From: Opitutia bacterium
Lineage (GTDB): Bacteria; Verrucomicrobiota; Verrucomicrobiia; Opitutales; Seribacteraceae
Direction of reading: 5' to 3'
Length of the DNA: 36,433 nt
Assembly: GCA_002713685.1 (NCBI GenBank)
Contig: PATX01000019.1
Span: forward strand, 1-36,433
A program made the position numbers and the translations under genes. The notes beneath the pieces are model-generated. The model was not told the origin of the DNA. It ran no database searches and saw only the letters and a list, made by a program, of their open reading frames with translations. The stretch's first letter is position 1. The number at the start of each line of letters is the position of its first letter. This document shows, in pieces, positions 14,930-23,864 of this stretch.

Positions 14930-16000
14930 TCATTCGTAAGTGGAAAATTTCTTAGGATCAAAAGCCTCGCGAATCGCTTCACCCACGAAAGTCACGAGTG
15001 TTAGAGTAAAAACCAGTGCACTCACCGTTGATACCACAATCCAGGGAGCAGTCCGAAGATTATTTACTCCCTGCTTAAGGAGTTCTCCCCAACTCGGGGT
15101 AGGTGGGGGCAGCCCGTAACCGAGAAAGTCGAGTGCCGTGATTGAAGAAATCGCTGCGGCAATAGTAAAGGGGGCAAAGGTCACCAGGGTGGAAACGACA
15201 TTGGGAAGTAAATGTTTAAAAACAATGCGAAAAGGACCGGCTCCAATTACCTTAGCTGCCGATATGTAATCCCTTGCTTTTTCCTTATAAACAGAGGCCC
15301 GAATATAGTATGTCATACCAGTCCATGAAAAGAGTACCATAATGATTAAAAGCGAGGACACCTGCCACCCGATTCCCCATCCTCCGGGCATCACGGAAAC
15401 CAAAATAATCACCATATAAAGAAAGGGCACATTGGCCCAAATTTCTACGAACCGGAGACCCAGCATATCACTTTTGCCTCCGAGGTATCCCATGAAACTG
15501 CCAACCGCAACAGCAATAAGATAGGTAAGCACGAGGTAACCCATCGCAAAGGTCATCGCGATACGAAAGCCGTAAAGTAAACGAGCGAGAACATCCCTTT
15601 CTGTTTTATCGGTACCGCAAAAATGACTTCTTTCAAAATTAGGCGGCGAAAATCCGTTGGATCCCTCCAATCGATAATCCATTTCATAGGGTCCATACGG
15701 CACCATTGGCATCAGTACCCAATTTTCCTTATTTTCTTTTGCAAATTTTCTTTTCAATTCTCGGTAATCGACTTCGTAATCGTAACCCAAACCAAAATCC
15801 TTACCACTAAATTGCTCTCCATAAGTGGGAAAGAAAAAATCACCCTCATAATACACAACCAGTGCTCTCTTGTTGACCAAGAGTTCTCCGGCCAAGCTGA
15901 TAAGATAGAGAAAAACAAGAATCAAAAAAGACCAGTAACCCCGCTTGATCGAACGGAAACGCCGTAATTTCTTCTTGGTTAGTGGATTAAGCTGAAACAT
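14930..16000 (-). CDS. yejE: YejE-like peptide ABC transporter permease
   Basis: The 356-residue permease closely follows the YejE pattern: an N-terminal FRSIKRGYWSFLILVFLYLISLAGEL helix (first membrane span; E. coli has RRGYWSLWIF here). A periplasmic segment follows with WVLMPMVPYGPYEMDYRLEG and the CGTDKTERDVLARLLYGFRIAM motif. The cytoplasmic EAA loop is RDYISAAKVIGAGPFRIVFKHLLPN, and the end is GEAIREAFDPKKF. It is 6 bases downstream of the yejB homologue and 1 base upstream of the binding-protein start. It forms the transmembrane channel with YejB. Confidence 0.94.
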   Translation of the reverse strand: MFQLNPLTKKKLRRFRSIKRGYWSFLILVFLYLISLAGELLVNKRALVVYYEGDFFFPTYGEQFSGKDFGLGYDYEVDYRELKRKFAKENKENWVLMPMVPYGPYEMDYRLEGSNGFSPPNFERSHFCGTDKTERDVLARLLYGFRIAMTFAMGYLVLTYLIAVAVGSFMGYLGGKSDMLGLRFVEIWANVPFLYMVIILVSVMPGGWGIGWQVSSLLIIMVLFSWTGMTYYIRASVYKEKARDYISAAKVIGAGPFRIVFKHLLPNVVSTLVTFAPFTIAAAISSITALDFLGYGLPPPTPSWGELLKQGVNNLRTAPWIVVSTVSALVFTLTLVTFVGEAIREAFDPKKFSTYE

Positions 16001-16006
16001 TTAAGT

Positions 16007-17428
16007 TTATTCAAAACGAACCCGCGGATCGACGAGGGCAACCAGAGCATCAGACAGTATGTTTCCTAAAAGCATCAAGGTTGCAGATAAGGTGAGTATT
16101 CCCATTACCACGGGATAATCCCTGTCTATAACTGAATTAAAGCCAAGAAGGCCGAATCCATCGATATCAAATATGGTTTCGATTAAAAAAGAACCTGTGA
16201 CAAAAAGGGTAACCTGGTGACCGACATTGGTAGCCAAGGGCACCAGAGAATTTCTTAAGGCATGTTTACGCACTGCATTTTTAAAGGAGACACCTTTGGC
16301 CATTGCCGTACGCACATAATCAGCCGAAAGATTATCCATCAAATGATTTTTCATTAGCATGGTAACAAAAGCAAATCCGCCAATTAAATAACAACACAAA
16401 GGCTGTATGGTGTGAGAAAGTAAATCCACCAGCCTGTCCCATGTGCCGAGTTCTTCGTAACCATCACTGACCAAACCACCCATAGGCAGTAAATCCATAT
16501 TCACGGAGAGAAAGAGGAGTAACAAAGAGCCAAGGGCATAGCCAGGCACCGCGTAACCCACGAAAATGAGGATCGAGGTAAGATCATCCGATAATTGATT
16601 GTGTCGGACTGCCTTAAAGACACCGAGGGGAATACAAATTAAATAAGTTATAAAAAAAGTAATCAGACCGAAGTAAGTGGAAACAGGCAAACGTTCAGCT
16701 ATAACCTGAAGGACGGATTCACCATACCTGGTTGATTGCCCGAAGTTACCCTGCAGTACTCCCTCATATCGAGTCATGAAAAGCTCTGCGATCGGAGGAG
16801 CATTTTGCGTGGACTCTTTCTGCTCCCTCATCCGGATATTCCAATTACCGAGCAATTCATCGTGGTTTACCAGAAAAACTTTGCCATCATCACGGCGAAT
16901 GATCACTTTTTCCCTGGCACCCTCAATCCATCCCAGTACGCGCTCAGCCTCGATTCCGTCTATTTCTCCATCATTATTGTCATCAATCGAATCAAATCCA
17001 ATATAAGATGAAATATGTGCGGGAATTTCCTGGCGTTGCACATACCCGTCCGCATCCCAATCCAACTCAGAAAGATGAAAGGTAGGAATACGGACTCTCT
17101 CGGAAAGCTGATTTTCGAAATTTGAAAACCTAATCTGCCTAAATTCGGTTTCCCTCGGCATAACACCCAGCCAAATGAGATAAGCTTCCCAATGTGGCTT
17201 ATCGAAACCGTAGAGGCGTTTCATCTGTTCCAGTTGTTCCTGCGAAAGTGCCTGATCGGAGCCCATACCCTGACCGCCACCTCCATCCTGCGAAACCTGT
17301 TGCATTTGCATCATGGCTTGCTCCAGTGGCCCGCCTGGTGCCAACCGGGTTATGGCAAAGACCAAAATACTGATTCCAAAGAGGGTGGGTGGAATCAGCA
17401 ACATTCTTCTTATGAAATAATCACGCAT
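16007..17428 (-). CDS. yejB: YejB-like peptide ABC permease with EF-hand insertion
   Basis: The 473-residue permease is about 110 residues longer than E. coli YejB (364). The first helix RRMLLIPPTLFGISILVFAI, the LAPGGPLEQA motif and LYGFDKPHWEAYL match YejB. The match resumes at GNFGQSTRYGESVLQVIAERLPVS and continues to the EAA loop DYVRTAMAKGVSFKNAVRKHALRNSLVP and the end DALVALVDPRVRFE. Residues ~91-222, in the periplasmic loop between helices 1 and 2, are an insertion holding two canonical EF loops at 123-134 (DWDADGYVQRQE) and 149-160 (DDNNDGEIDGIE), then a hydrophilic beta-like part. The gene heads the minus-strand importer operon. There is no frameshift, and the frame is continuous. 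Confidence 0.93.
   Translation of the reverse strand: MRDYFIRRMLLIPPTLFGISILVFAITRLAPGGPLEQAMMQMQQVSQDGGGGQGMGSDQALSQEQLEQMKRLYGFDKPHWEAYLIWLGVMPRETEFRQIRFSNFENQLSERVRIPTFHLSELDWDADGYVQRQEIPAHISSYIGFDSIDDNNDGEIDGIEAERVLGWIEGAREKVIIRRDDGKVFLVNHDELLGNWNIRMREQKESTQNAPPIAELFMTRYEGVLQGNFGQSTRYGESVLQVIAERLPVSTYFGLITFFITYLICIPLGVFKAVRHNQLSDDLTSILIFVGYAVPGYALGSLLLLFLSVNMDLLPMGGLVSDGYEELGTWDRLVDLLSHTIQPLCCYLIGGFAFVTMLMKNHLMDNLSADYVRTAMAKGVSFKNAVRKHALRNSLVPLATNVGHQVTLFVTGSFLIETIFDIDGFGLLGFNSVIDRDYPVVMGILTLSATLMLLGNILSDALVALVDPRVRFE
16763..17158 (-). other. Periplasmic insertion in YejB containing an EF-hand pair
   Basis: Residues ~91-222 of the YejB homologue have no counterpart in E. coli YejB. The two EF loops (16949-17062) fit the consensus at every key position: Asp1, Asp/Asn3, Asp5, Gly6, Val/Ile8 and Glu12. 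They are separated by 14 residues, enough for short flanking helices (about 26 residues start to start). Because the loop faces the periplasm, where calcium can be high, binding is plausible. Confidence 0.85.
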
Positions 17429-17522
17429 GAACTCGCTTTATTCCTATGCACACTGGCACAACAATTCAAAGACAAACCATTAAAAACTGAATGATTATCC
17501 CCTGCTTTTGCTTGCCAAGTGG
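17429..17522. promoter_or_regulatory. Divergent regulatory region between two peptide importers
   Basis: These 94 bases separate the start of the minus-strand yejB operon from the plus-strand oppA operon, so both promoters must lie here or in the gene starts. I could not identify convincing -35/-10 pairs: the best minus-strand candidate is TTGAAT with TAGGAA 17 bases on. Divergent placement allows shared control. Confidence 0.35.
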
Positions 17523-19442
17523 ATGAGCCTCCGCACTTTTCATGTTATCAATCATTCTTTTCCATGGACTTTCCCGAAACGGGTAATCGGCCACTCTTTT
17601 TGGCTCGTTCTCATGCTTTTCCTGCTCGGAGGGTGTTCTGCTCCCAGTAATGTTGAAAATGCGATCGAAGAAAAAATTCTTCATTTTGGCTTGGGGTCCG
17701 AGCCTCAATACCTTGATCCCCATTTAGCAAGCAGTGTTTCAGCCCACAATGTAATCATTGCCCTGATTGAGGGACTGGTAAGCGAAGACCCAAAAACCCT
17801 CAAACCTATCCCGGGGGTAGCCGAAAGTTGGGATATATCAGAAGATGGACTGCTCTACACCTTTCATCTCCGAAAAAATGCCAAATGGAGCAACGGCGAC
17901 CCAGTCACGGCTCACGATTTCGTTTATTCATACAGACGGATTCTTAATCCCAATCTCGCATCGCAATATGCAAGCATGTTGCACGGGCTTAAAAATGCTC
18001 GGAAATATCACGAAGGGAGCCGAGTTCTCAGTGTTGAAATTCTGAATGCAGGCCGTGGATATTCTAACCGCTCTGAAGTCTCTTTGGTTGGCTCAGGAAC
18101 CGGTTTTTTGGGACAGCTTGAAACCAACACCTCAGGATCAATCACCAGTGTTCAAATCATTGATGCAGGGAAAAACTATTCCTCTTATCAATCCATCGAG
18201 ATATTCGATGAAAACGGAACGGATGGGACAATTCGTCCGTTGATAGGAAGTTTGAGCTGGGAAGAAGCAAAGGTTGGAGCGGTTGCGATTGATAATCATA
18301 CTCTTCAATTAACCCTCGAAAACCCAACCCCTTATTTTCTCGAGCTTCTCAATCACTACAGTTGGTTTCCTGCCCACCCACCAACCATCAAGAAATTCGA
18401 TGCGTTTGAAAAACAGGGGACACCCTGGACAAGGCCCGGGAATTATGTGGGGAATGGCCCTTTTATTCTTTCTGAGCATAAGGTTAATTCAGTTATTGAG
18501 GTCAAAAAAAATCCTAATTACTGGGATGCTGAGACTGTCTCACTGGAAGCCATTCGCTTTTACCCAATTGAAAGTGCGGATACCGAAGAACGAGCCTTCC
18601 GTTCGGGCTTTCTGCATCTCACTCAAACCGTTTCTCCGGACAGGATTGATTTCCTGAAACAAAATCATCCCGAAGTCATTCACTTCGAACCATACTTGGG
18701 AACCTACTTTTACCGCTTTAATCTTGAAGAGCCCCCTTTTGATGATGTGCGGGTAAGACTTGCCTTCAACCTGGCAACCGATCGCCAAGCCATTGTTGAA
18801 AAGGTAACCAAGGGTGGGCAAGTGCCAGCCCGTTGCTTTACCCCACCGGGAACCGGAGGCTTTTCACCAGAATCAAGATTTCGCTTTGACCCCCAAAAAG
18901 CAAAAGCATTAATCCAGGACTATCTTGATGAAAAAGGACTAAAATCCCTTCCCAAGATTGAACTCAAATATAATACATCCGAAGGCCATAAAAAGGTTGC
19001 GGAAGCATTACAGGGCATGTGGAAAAATCACCTAGGTGTGGAAATTCAGCTCCTTAACATGGAATGGAAGGTCTTCCTGTCGACGATCGAAAAGCAAGAT
19101 TTCGCTCTCGCCCGAGCGGGATGGATTGGGGACTATGTCGATGCGAACACCTTTCTGCATATGTGGAGAACAGGGGATGGCCATAATAATACCGGATGGT
19201 CAAATGTACGCTACGATGAATTACTTGAACTCGCGGCCAAGGAATCCGATCCAGAAAAAAGATTTTTATACTTTGAGGAATGCGAAAAATTGTTATCTGA
19301 GCATGCCCCCATCCTTCCCATTTATTTCTATGTACATGTGACACTTCGAAGTCCCACTGTAAAGGGATGGCACCCCACCCTGCTTGATCACCATCCCTAT
19401 AAATATGTCCGACTGAAAAATGTGGACGCTAACCTATGGTAA
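17523..19442 (+). CDS. oppA: OppA-type peptide-binding lipoprotein with GxGY repeat insertion
   Basis: SBP family 5 protein, 639 residues from ATG 17523. The alternative TTG at 17508 adds five residues and is less likely. A long n-region precedes the hydrophobic core LVLMLFLLGGC, with lipidated Cys38. Domain motifs are GLGSEPQYLDPHLASS, IIALIEGLVSEDP, VAESWDISEDGLLYTFHLR and NGDPVTAHDFVYSYRRIL. The N-lobe continues at VGAVAIDNHTLQLTLENPTPYF, and the C-lobe has PFDDVRVRLAFNLATDRQAI. About residues 166-245 are an insertion of two tandem repeats (see separate entry). The gene starts the plus-strand operon oppA-oppB-oppC-oppDF. Ligands are probably oligopeptides; E. coli OppA lacks the insertion. 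Confidence 0.92.
   Translation: MSLRTFHVINHSFPWTFPKRVIGHSFWLVLMLFLLGGCSAPSNVENAIEEKILHFGLGSEPQYLDPHLASSVSAHNVIIALIEGLVSEDPKTLKPIPGVAESWDISEDGLLYTFHLRKNAKWSNGDPVTAHDFVYSYRRILNPNLASQYASMLHGLKNARKYHEGSRVLSVEILNAGRGYSNRSEVSLVGSGTGFLGQLETNTSGSITSVQIIDAGKNYSSYQSIEIFDENGTDGTIRPLIGSLSWEEAKVGAVAIDNHTLQLTLENPTPYFLELLNHYSWFPAHPPTIKKFDAFEKQGTPWTRPGNYVGNGPFILSEHKVNSVIEVKKNPNYWDAETVSLEAIRFYPIESADTEERAFRSGFLHLTQTVSPDRIDFLKQNHPEVIHFEPYLGTYFYRFNLEEPPFDDVRVRLAFNLATDRQAIVEKVTKGGQVPARCFTPPGTGGFSPESRFRFDPQKAKALIQDYLDEKGLKSLPKIELKYNTSEGHKKVAEALQGMWKNHLGVEIQLLNMEWKVFLSTIEKQDFALARAGWIGDYVDANTFLHMWRTGDGHNNTGWSNVRYDELLELAAKESDPEKRFLYFEECEKLLSEHAPILPIYFYVHVTLRSPTVKGWHPTLLDHHPYKYVRLKNVDANLW
18018..18257 (+). repeat. Two tandem ~40-residue GxGY-type protein repeats inserted in OppA
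   Basis: Unit 1 contains VLSVEILNAGRGYSNRSEV and unit 2 contains ITSVQIIDAGKNYSSYQSI. They align as (V/I)xSVxI(L/I)(N/D)AGxxYS followed by a beta strand and a Gly-rich turn. This pattern resembles the ITSVxVTNGGSGYTSAPT-type repeats seen in phage, cyanobacterial and PVC surface proteins. The pair interrupts the SBP fold between KNARKYHEG and KVGAVAIDNHTLQ. The units differ in DNA sequence, so the duplication is old. Confidence 0.75.
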
Positions 19443-20353
19443 AGTTCATCGTTGTTAGAATATTGCAGGCAATCCCAACCTTGTTCGTTATTGCCACCCT
19501 TACCTTCTTTATGACGAGATTGGCTCCCGGGGGACCATTTGATTCAGAAAAGAATATTCCCGCTGAAATCAAGGAAAAGCTGGAAGCTCATTTCGGCTTG
19601 GAAAAGCCCCTACACGAACAATACTTTTTGTATCTAGGAAATCTTTTGCAGGGAGACCTAGGCCCCTCATTTAAATACATGGGATGGGAGGTCTCTGAAT
19701 TAATTGCAAAAGCATTTCCGGTATCTGCTCAGCTGGGACTTTTCTCCCTTCTCATTGCCCTAGTTTTAGGATTACCCGCAGGCGTCGTGGCTGCTCTGCG
19801 AAAAAATTCGGCCTATGATTATTGTTTGATGACTACTGCCATGCTGGGGATTTGCCTGCCTACTTTTGTGATGGGCCCTCTCCTCATTTTACTCTTTTCC
19901 TCATGGCTTGGCTGGCTACCGCCACTGGGCTGGTATTCCTTTGCGGATATGATTCTGCCCTCCCTGACCCTTGGTCTTTTTTATGGTGCCTACATTGCGA
20001 GACTTACACGAGCTGGCATGCTAGAAACTCTCAACCAAGACTACATCCGCACAGCCCGGGCAAAAGGTGCTTCCCCTATTCGGGTAGTCCTGCGGCATGC
20101 GATAAAAGGGGGGCTCCTCCCAGTAGTCACCTTTTTGGGCCCTGCTTTTGCCGGACTTATCAGTGGCTCATTCATCATTGAGAGTATATTCTTTATTCCC
20201 GGATTAGGCCGATTTTTCGTAACTGCAGCATTTAACCGTGATTACACCATGGTCTTGGGTACTGTCCTTTTTTACGCATGCTTGATTATCATTCTCAACC
20301 TTGTGGTTGATCTGATACAGGCAAGTCTTGATCCAAAGTCAAGGGAACCATGA
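19436..20353 (+). CDS. oppB: Oligopeptide ABC transporter permease OppB
   Basis: The 305-residue inner-membrane permease matches E. coli OppB in length (306). It has helix 1 RILQAIPTLFVIATLTFFMTRLAPGGPF, the periplasmic GLEKPLHEQYFLYLGNLLQGDLGPSF, the EAA loop DYIRTARAKGASPIRVVLRHAIKG and the end DLIQASLDPKSREP. It overlaps the end of oppA by 7 bases and shares an ATGA overlap with oppC, so translation is probably coupled. It has no insertion in the periplasmic loop, unlike the YejB homologue on the other strand. Confidence 0.96.
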   Translation: MVKFIVVRILQAIPTLFVIATLTFFMTRLAPGGPFDSEKNIPAEIKEKLEAHFGLEKPLHEQYFLYLGNLLQGDLGPSFKYMGWEVSELIAKAFPVSAQLGLFSLLIALVLGLPAGVVAALRKNSAYDYCLMTTAMLGICLPTFVMGPLLILLFSSWLGWLPPLGWYSFADMILPSLTLGLFYGAYIARLTRAGMLETLNQDYIRTARAKGASPIRVVLRHAIKGGLLPVVTFLGPAFAGLISGSFIIESIFFIPGLGRFFVTAAFNRDYTMVLGTVLFYACLIIILNLVVDLIQASLDPKSREP

Positions 20354-21246
20354 GTATCGAAAGTGCCAAATCAAAGGATTTTATATCCGAAGACCCGGGC
20401 GGTTCTTCTCTGTGGAAGGACGCTTGGATACGACTTCGTGCCAACCGGCTTGCCACCATCAGTCTCTACTTTTTCATCTTTATCTCATTGCTCACTATCC
20501 TGGGACCCGAAATATTAACCTCTAGTTACGAAGACCAGGATCTTAACAATACCTTTGCTCCACCTGGTAAAGAATCCCTTTTCGGAACAGACAACCTGGG
20601 GCGTGATCTTTTTGCCCGTGTGCTACATGGGGGTAGGATTTCATTGGCAGTCGGATTTCTTGCAACCGCTGTCTCCCTCCTTATCGGTGTGGCTTACGGA
20701 ATGACCTCCGGTTACCTCGGAGGGAAAATGGATGCCCTGATGATGCGGGTGGTGGATATTCTCTACTCCTTACCTTTCACCATTTTTGTAATCCTACTGA
20801 TGGTTCTTTTTGGTAGAAATTTCATTCTTCTTTTTATAGCCATTGGTGCAGTTGAATGGCTAACCATGGCACGCATTACAAGGGGGCAAACCCTCAGCCT
20901 CAAACAGGCCGAATTTATTGAAGCGGCCCGTGCCCTCGGTTATTCTCATTCACGGGTTCTATTCCGGCACATCCTGCCTAATTTGCTTGGTCCCGTCATC
21001 GTCTACGCCACGCTCACGGTGCCAGCGGTGATGCTCCTTGAAGCTGTTCTCAGCTTTTTAGGGCTGGGTGTACAGGCACCGATGAGCTCATGGGGAAGCC
21101 TAATCAAGGAAGGGTCCGAAAAAATGGAAATTGCTCCGTGGCTGATCTTTTTTCCCGGCCTTTTCTTTAGCTTAACCTTACTTGCCCTCAACTTCCTGGG
21201 AGACGGACTGCGGGATGCCCTTGACCCCAAAGCCGCGAAAGACTAA
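20350..21246 (+). CDS. oppC: Oligopeptide ABC transporter permease OppC
   Basis: The 298-residue permease (E. coli OppC is 302) has LWKDAWIRLRANRLATISLYFFIFI at the first helix. The hallmark FGTDNLGRDLFARVLHGGRISL follows. The helix-rich core carries the EAA loop AEFIEAARALGYSHSRVLFRHILPN, and the end is NFLGDGLRDALDPKAAK. Its start overlaps the oppB stop as ATGA, and its stop overlaps the ATPase start as TAATG. It pairs with OppB to form the channel. Confidence 0.96.
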   Translation: MSIESAKSKDFISEDPGGSSLWKDAWIRLRANRLATISLYFFIFISLLTILGPEILTSSYEDQDLNNTFAPPGKESLFGTDNLGRDLFARVLHGGRISLAVGFLATAVSLLIGVAYGMTSGYLGGKMDALMMRVVDILYSLPFTIFVILLMVLFGRNFILLFIAIGAVEWLTMARITRGQTLSLKQAEFIEAARALGYSHSRVLFRHILPNLLGPVIVYATLTVPAVMLLEAVLSFLGLGVQAPMSSWGSLIKEGSEKMEIAPWLIFFPGLFFSLTLLALNFLGDGLRDALDPKAAKD

Positions 21247-22991
21247 TGGAATTCCTGGAAATTAATAAGCTCAAAACCTATTTCCATACACGTTCAGGAA
21301 CCGTTCGGGCCGTGGACGATGTGTCCTTCTCAATTGAAAAAGGTGAAATAGTTGGCGTGGTCGGTGAATCAGGTTCCGGTAAATCAGTAACATGTCATTC
21401 CATTCTCGGTCTCCTGCCACAACCTCCAGCTAGCATCGAAGGCGGAAGTGTAAAGTTCGGGAAGCAGGAACTTTTAAAACTTCCGAAACATGCTTTACGG
21501 TCTCTACGAGGAAAAAAGATTTCAATGGTTTTTCAGGATCCTATGAGTTGCCTGAATCCTTTTATGACCATTCTTGATCAAGTGGCGGAACCACTGATAA
21601 TTCATGAAAATTTATCCCAACAAGAAGCCGAAAGACAGGCTCTTGAAATGATGGAAAAAGTGGGTATCCGCGACGCCGCCAAAAGGGCCGGCTCTTTTCC
21701 GCACGAATTTTCTGGAGGTATGCGCCAGCGGGTAATGATAGCCATGGCACTGGTTACAAAACCGGACCTTCTTCTTGCAGATGAACCAACAACTGCCTTG
21801 GACGTAACTATTCAGGCCAAAATTTTACAAATCCTTAAATCCCTACGAAAGGAATTAGGAGTCTCCGTGCTTTTTATTACCCACGACTTAGGTGTAGTGG
21901 CAGAAATTGCGGATCGAATTGTGGTGATGTATCGAGGGAAAGTGGTGGAACAAGGGAGGGTTACAGATATCTTTAAAAACCCGAAACACCCCTATGTTAA
22001 AGGTCTTCTCGCGTGCAGACCGACTCTGGATTGTAAGTATCATACCCTACCCACCGTGGATGACTTTCTGGAAACTAAAGAAAATGATGATGGAACCATT
22101 GAAGTTTACGAAAATCCAGAAGTAGAAAAGCGGCTTCGTAAATTAGAGTCTGCTATAACTTCGAAAAGCGACTCTTTTTCCGAAACCAATAAAAATTTGT
22201 TAGAAGTAAGCGACCTCAAGGTTTATTTTCGTAGCTCGAAGGGATTACTCGGAGCAGTAAAAGAGGAAGTTCAAGCTGTCAATGGCATCGATCTGACAAT
22301 CCAAAAAGGAAAAACTGTTGGGTTAGTCGGTGAATCGGGCTGTGGAAAAACGACCGCAGGTCGGGCTATTCTTCACTTGATCAGACCAACAGAAGGTACT
22401 GTTCTTTATGATGGAAAATCACTTGGTGCCCTAACTAAGGAAGCTTTGCTTGAGTACCGCAAAAAGATGCAGATTATCTTTCAGGACCCTTACGCCTCGC
22501 TTAACCCACGCTTGACAATTGAACAAGCTCTGACTGAACCAATGATCGTTCATCAAATTGGAAAAGATCGTTCCAGTCGAAGAGATATGGTGGTCAACCT
22601 ACTCGAGGAAGTGGGACTTACCTCTGAGCATCTCCTTAGGTATCCACATGAATTTTCAGGGGGACAAAGACAGCGGATTTGCGTTGCCCGGGCGTTGGCT
22701 GTTGAGCCTGAATTTATCGTCTGTGACGAGTGTGTTTCGGCCATGGATGTATCCGTTCAGGCCCAGGTTTTGAACCTTTTACGAGAATTACAACAGAAGA
22801 GACAACTGACCTACCTTTTCATTTCGCATGATCTTTCCGTGGTGAAATTTATTTCCGATGAAGTCGTGGTCATGCACGCAGGGAAAATAGTGGAATCCGG
22901 AACCGCTCAGGAGGTGTATGCCAATCCGAGAGAAGATTATACAAAGGATCTGATTTCTTCCATTCCGTCTCCCTACAACTTGGGTAAGTAA
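21246..22991 (+). CDS. oppDF: Fused OppD-OppF peptide ABC transporter ATPase
   Basis: A single 581-residue chain carries two complete nucleotide-binding domains. The first has Walker A GESGSGKSVT, signature FSGGMRQRVMIAMALV and Walker B LLLADEPTTALDV. The second has GESGCGKTTAGRAIL, FSGGQRQRICVARALAV and CDECVSAMDVSVQ. In the second Walker B the usual DEP is DEC, while the catalytic Glu stays. A ~60-residue hydrophilic linker (about residues 275-320) joins them. The fusion resembles YejF in architecture, yet the partner permeases are Opp-like, while the Yej-like permeases next door use split ATPases. The stop lies 7 bases from the convergent transglutaminase gene. Confidence 0.95.
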   Translation: MEFLEINKLKTYFHTRSGTVRAVDDVSFSIEKGEIVGVVGESGSGKSVTCHSILGLLPQPPASIEGGSVKFGKQELLKLPKHALRSLRGKKISMVFQDPMSCLNPFMTILDQVAEPLIIHENLSQQEAERQALEMMEKVGIRDAAKRAGSFPHEFSGGMRQRVMIAMALVTKPDLLLADEPTTALDVTIQAKILQILKSLRKELGVSVLFITHDLGVVAEIADRIVVMYRGKVVEQGRVTDIFKNPKHPYVKGLLACRPTLDCKYHTLPTVDDFLETKENDDGTIEVYENPEVEKRLRKLESAITSKSDSFSETNKNLLEVSDLKVYFRSSKGLLGAVKEEVQAVNGIDLTIQKGKTVGLVGESGCGKTTAGRAILHLIRPTEGTVLYDGKSLGALTKEALLEYRKKMQIIFQDPYASLNPRLTIEQALTEPMIVHQIGKDRSSRRDMVVNLLEEVGLTSEHLLRYPHEFSGGQRQRICVARALAVEPEFIVCDECVSAMDVSVQAQVLNLLRELQQKRQLTYLFISHDLSVVKFISDEVVVMHAGKIVESGTAQEVYANPREDYTKDLISSIPSPYNLGK

Positions 22992-22998
22992 AAGTCTA

Positions 22999-23853
22999 TC
23001 AGGAATCCACTCTTTTTACCTCTACATCGATCATCATACTTTCTGGGGCCCTCCCAAAATATGTACCGGTCACCGGAGCTACATCGCGGTAATCCCTGCC
23101 CGAACCTATAATCACATAATTATCATCCACAACTCGATTATTAGTAGGGTCCAACCCAAACCAGCCACTACCATTTATCAGTACTTCTATCCATGCATGA
23201 GATGCACCAGAACCACGCATACTTTGATCACGAGTGGCATCATAGAAATATCCGCTCACATAACGGGCAGGAATTCCCAGGCAGCGACATAGAGCAATCG
23301 CAGCATGAGCAAAGTCCTGACAAACCCCCTTCTTTTTCTCCAACACCTCATTGGCATGCGTGCCCACACTCGTTGTGGAAACAGAATATTCAAAATTTAA
23401 ATAGATGTGCTCCATAACTTGGTAAGCAGTCTGAAAAACATCTGTGGAACTCCCCTGTACATCAACTGCCATGCGCCAGATCTCCGGGCTGATATCAATG
23501 AAATTGGAACTTTGTAAGTAAGGTCTACATTCCGGATTTCCTTCCACCTCTCTCAAAGATTTCATCGAAGTTCCATAGGGTAAACTTTCAAAATCTACTC
23601 GTTTCGCCGTTACCATTGTTGAACGGCTCTCAATCATCAATTTTGAATGATCATTAGGGATTTCGAAGTGATGGACCAAGTTTCCATTCAAATCCAGGTA
23701 CTGCCTTAGTTGAGCAGTAGGTAAAACGCTGACAAAACATGATTCACATTGTTGCCAGTCGTTCGTAAGTGGGTGCAAGCGGAGTTCGTTAAAACTTTCC
23801 CGAACGGGAGATGGATATCTATAATGAGTCTTGTGTAAAATGTATAAACGCAT
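22999..23853 (-). CDS. Transglutaminase-like cysteine protease family protein
   Basis: The 284-residue protein has an N-terminal beta domain (Bact_transglu_N; begins YILHKTHYRYPSPVRESFNELRL, core HYRYPSPV) and a transglutaminase core with the Cys-His-Asp triad: Cys178 (KGVCQDFAH), His219 (GASHAWIEV) and Asp235 (WFGLDPTNN). No signal peptide, so it is cytoplasmic. It is the last gene of a minus-strand trio with the alpha-E and ATP-grasp genes, with 11 bases after alpha-E. This trio is widespread, and comparative genomics (Iyer and Aravind's amidoligase survey) proposes peptide synthesis or protein tagging, with the transglutaminase as peptidase. Substrate is unknown. Confidence 0.92.
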   Translation of the reverse strand: MRLYILHKTHYRYPSPVRESFNELRLHPLTNDWQQCESCFVSVLPTAQLRQYLDLNGNLVHHFEIPNDHSKLMIESRSTMVTAKRVDFESLPYGTSMKSLREVEGNPECRPYLQSSNFIDISPEIWRMAVDVQGSSTDVFQTAYQVMEHIYLNFEYSVSTTSVGTHANEVLEKKKGVCQDFAHAAIALCRCLGIPARYVSGYFYDATRDQSMRGSGASHAWIEVLINGSGWFGLDPTNNRVVDDNYVIIGSGRDYRDVAPVTGTYFGRAPESMMIDVEVKRVDS

Positions 23854-23864
23854 ACGGCTGCTAG

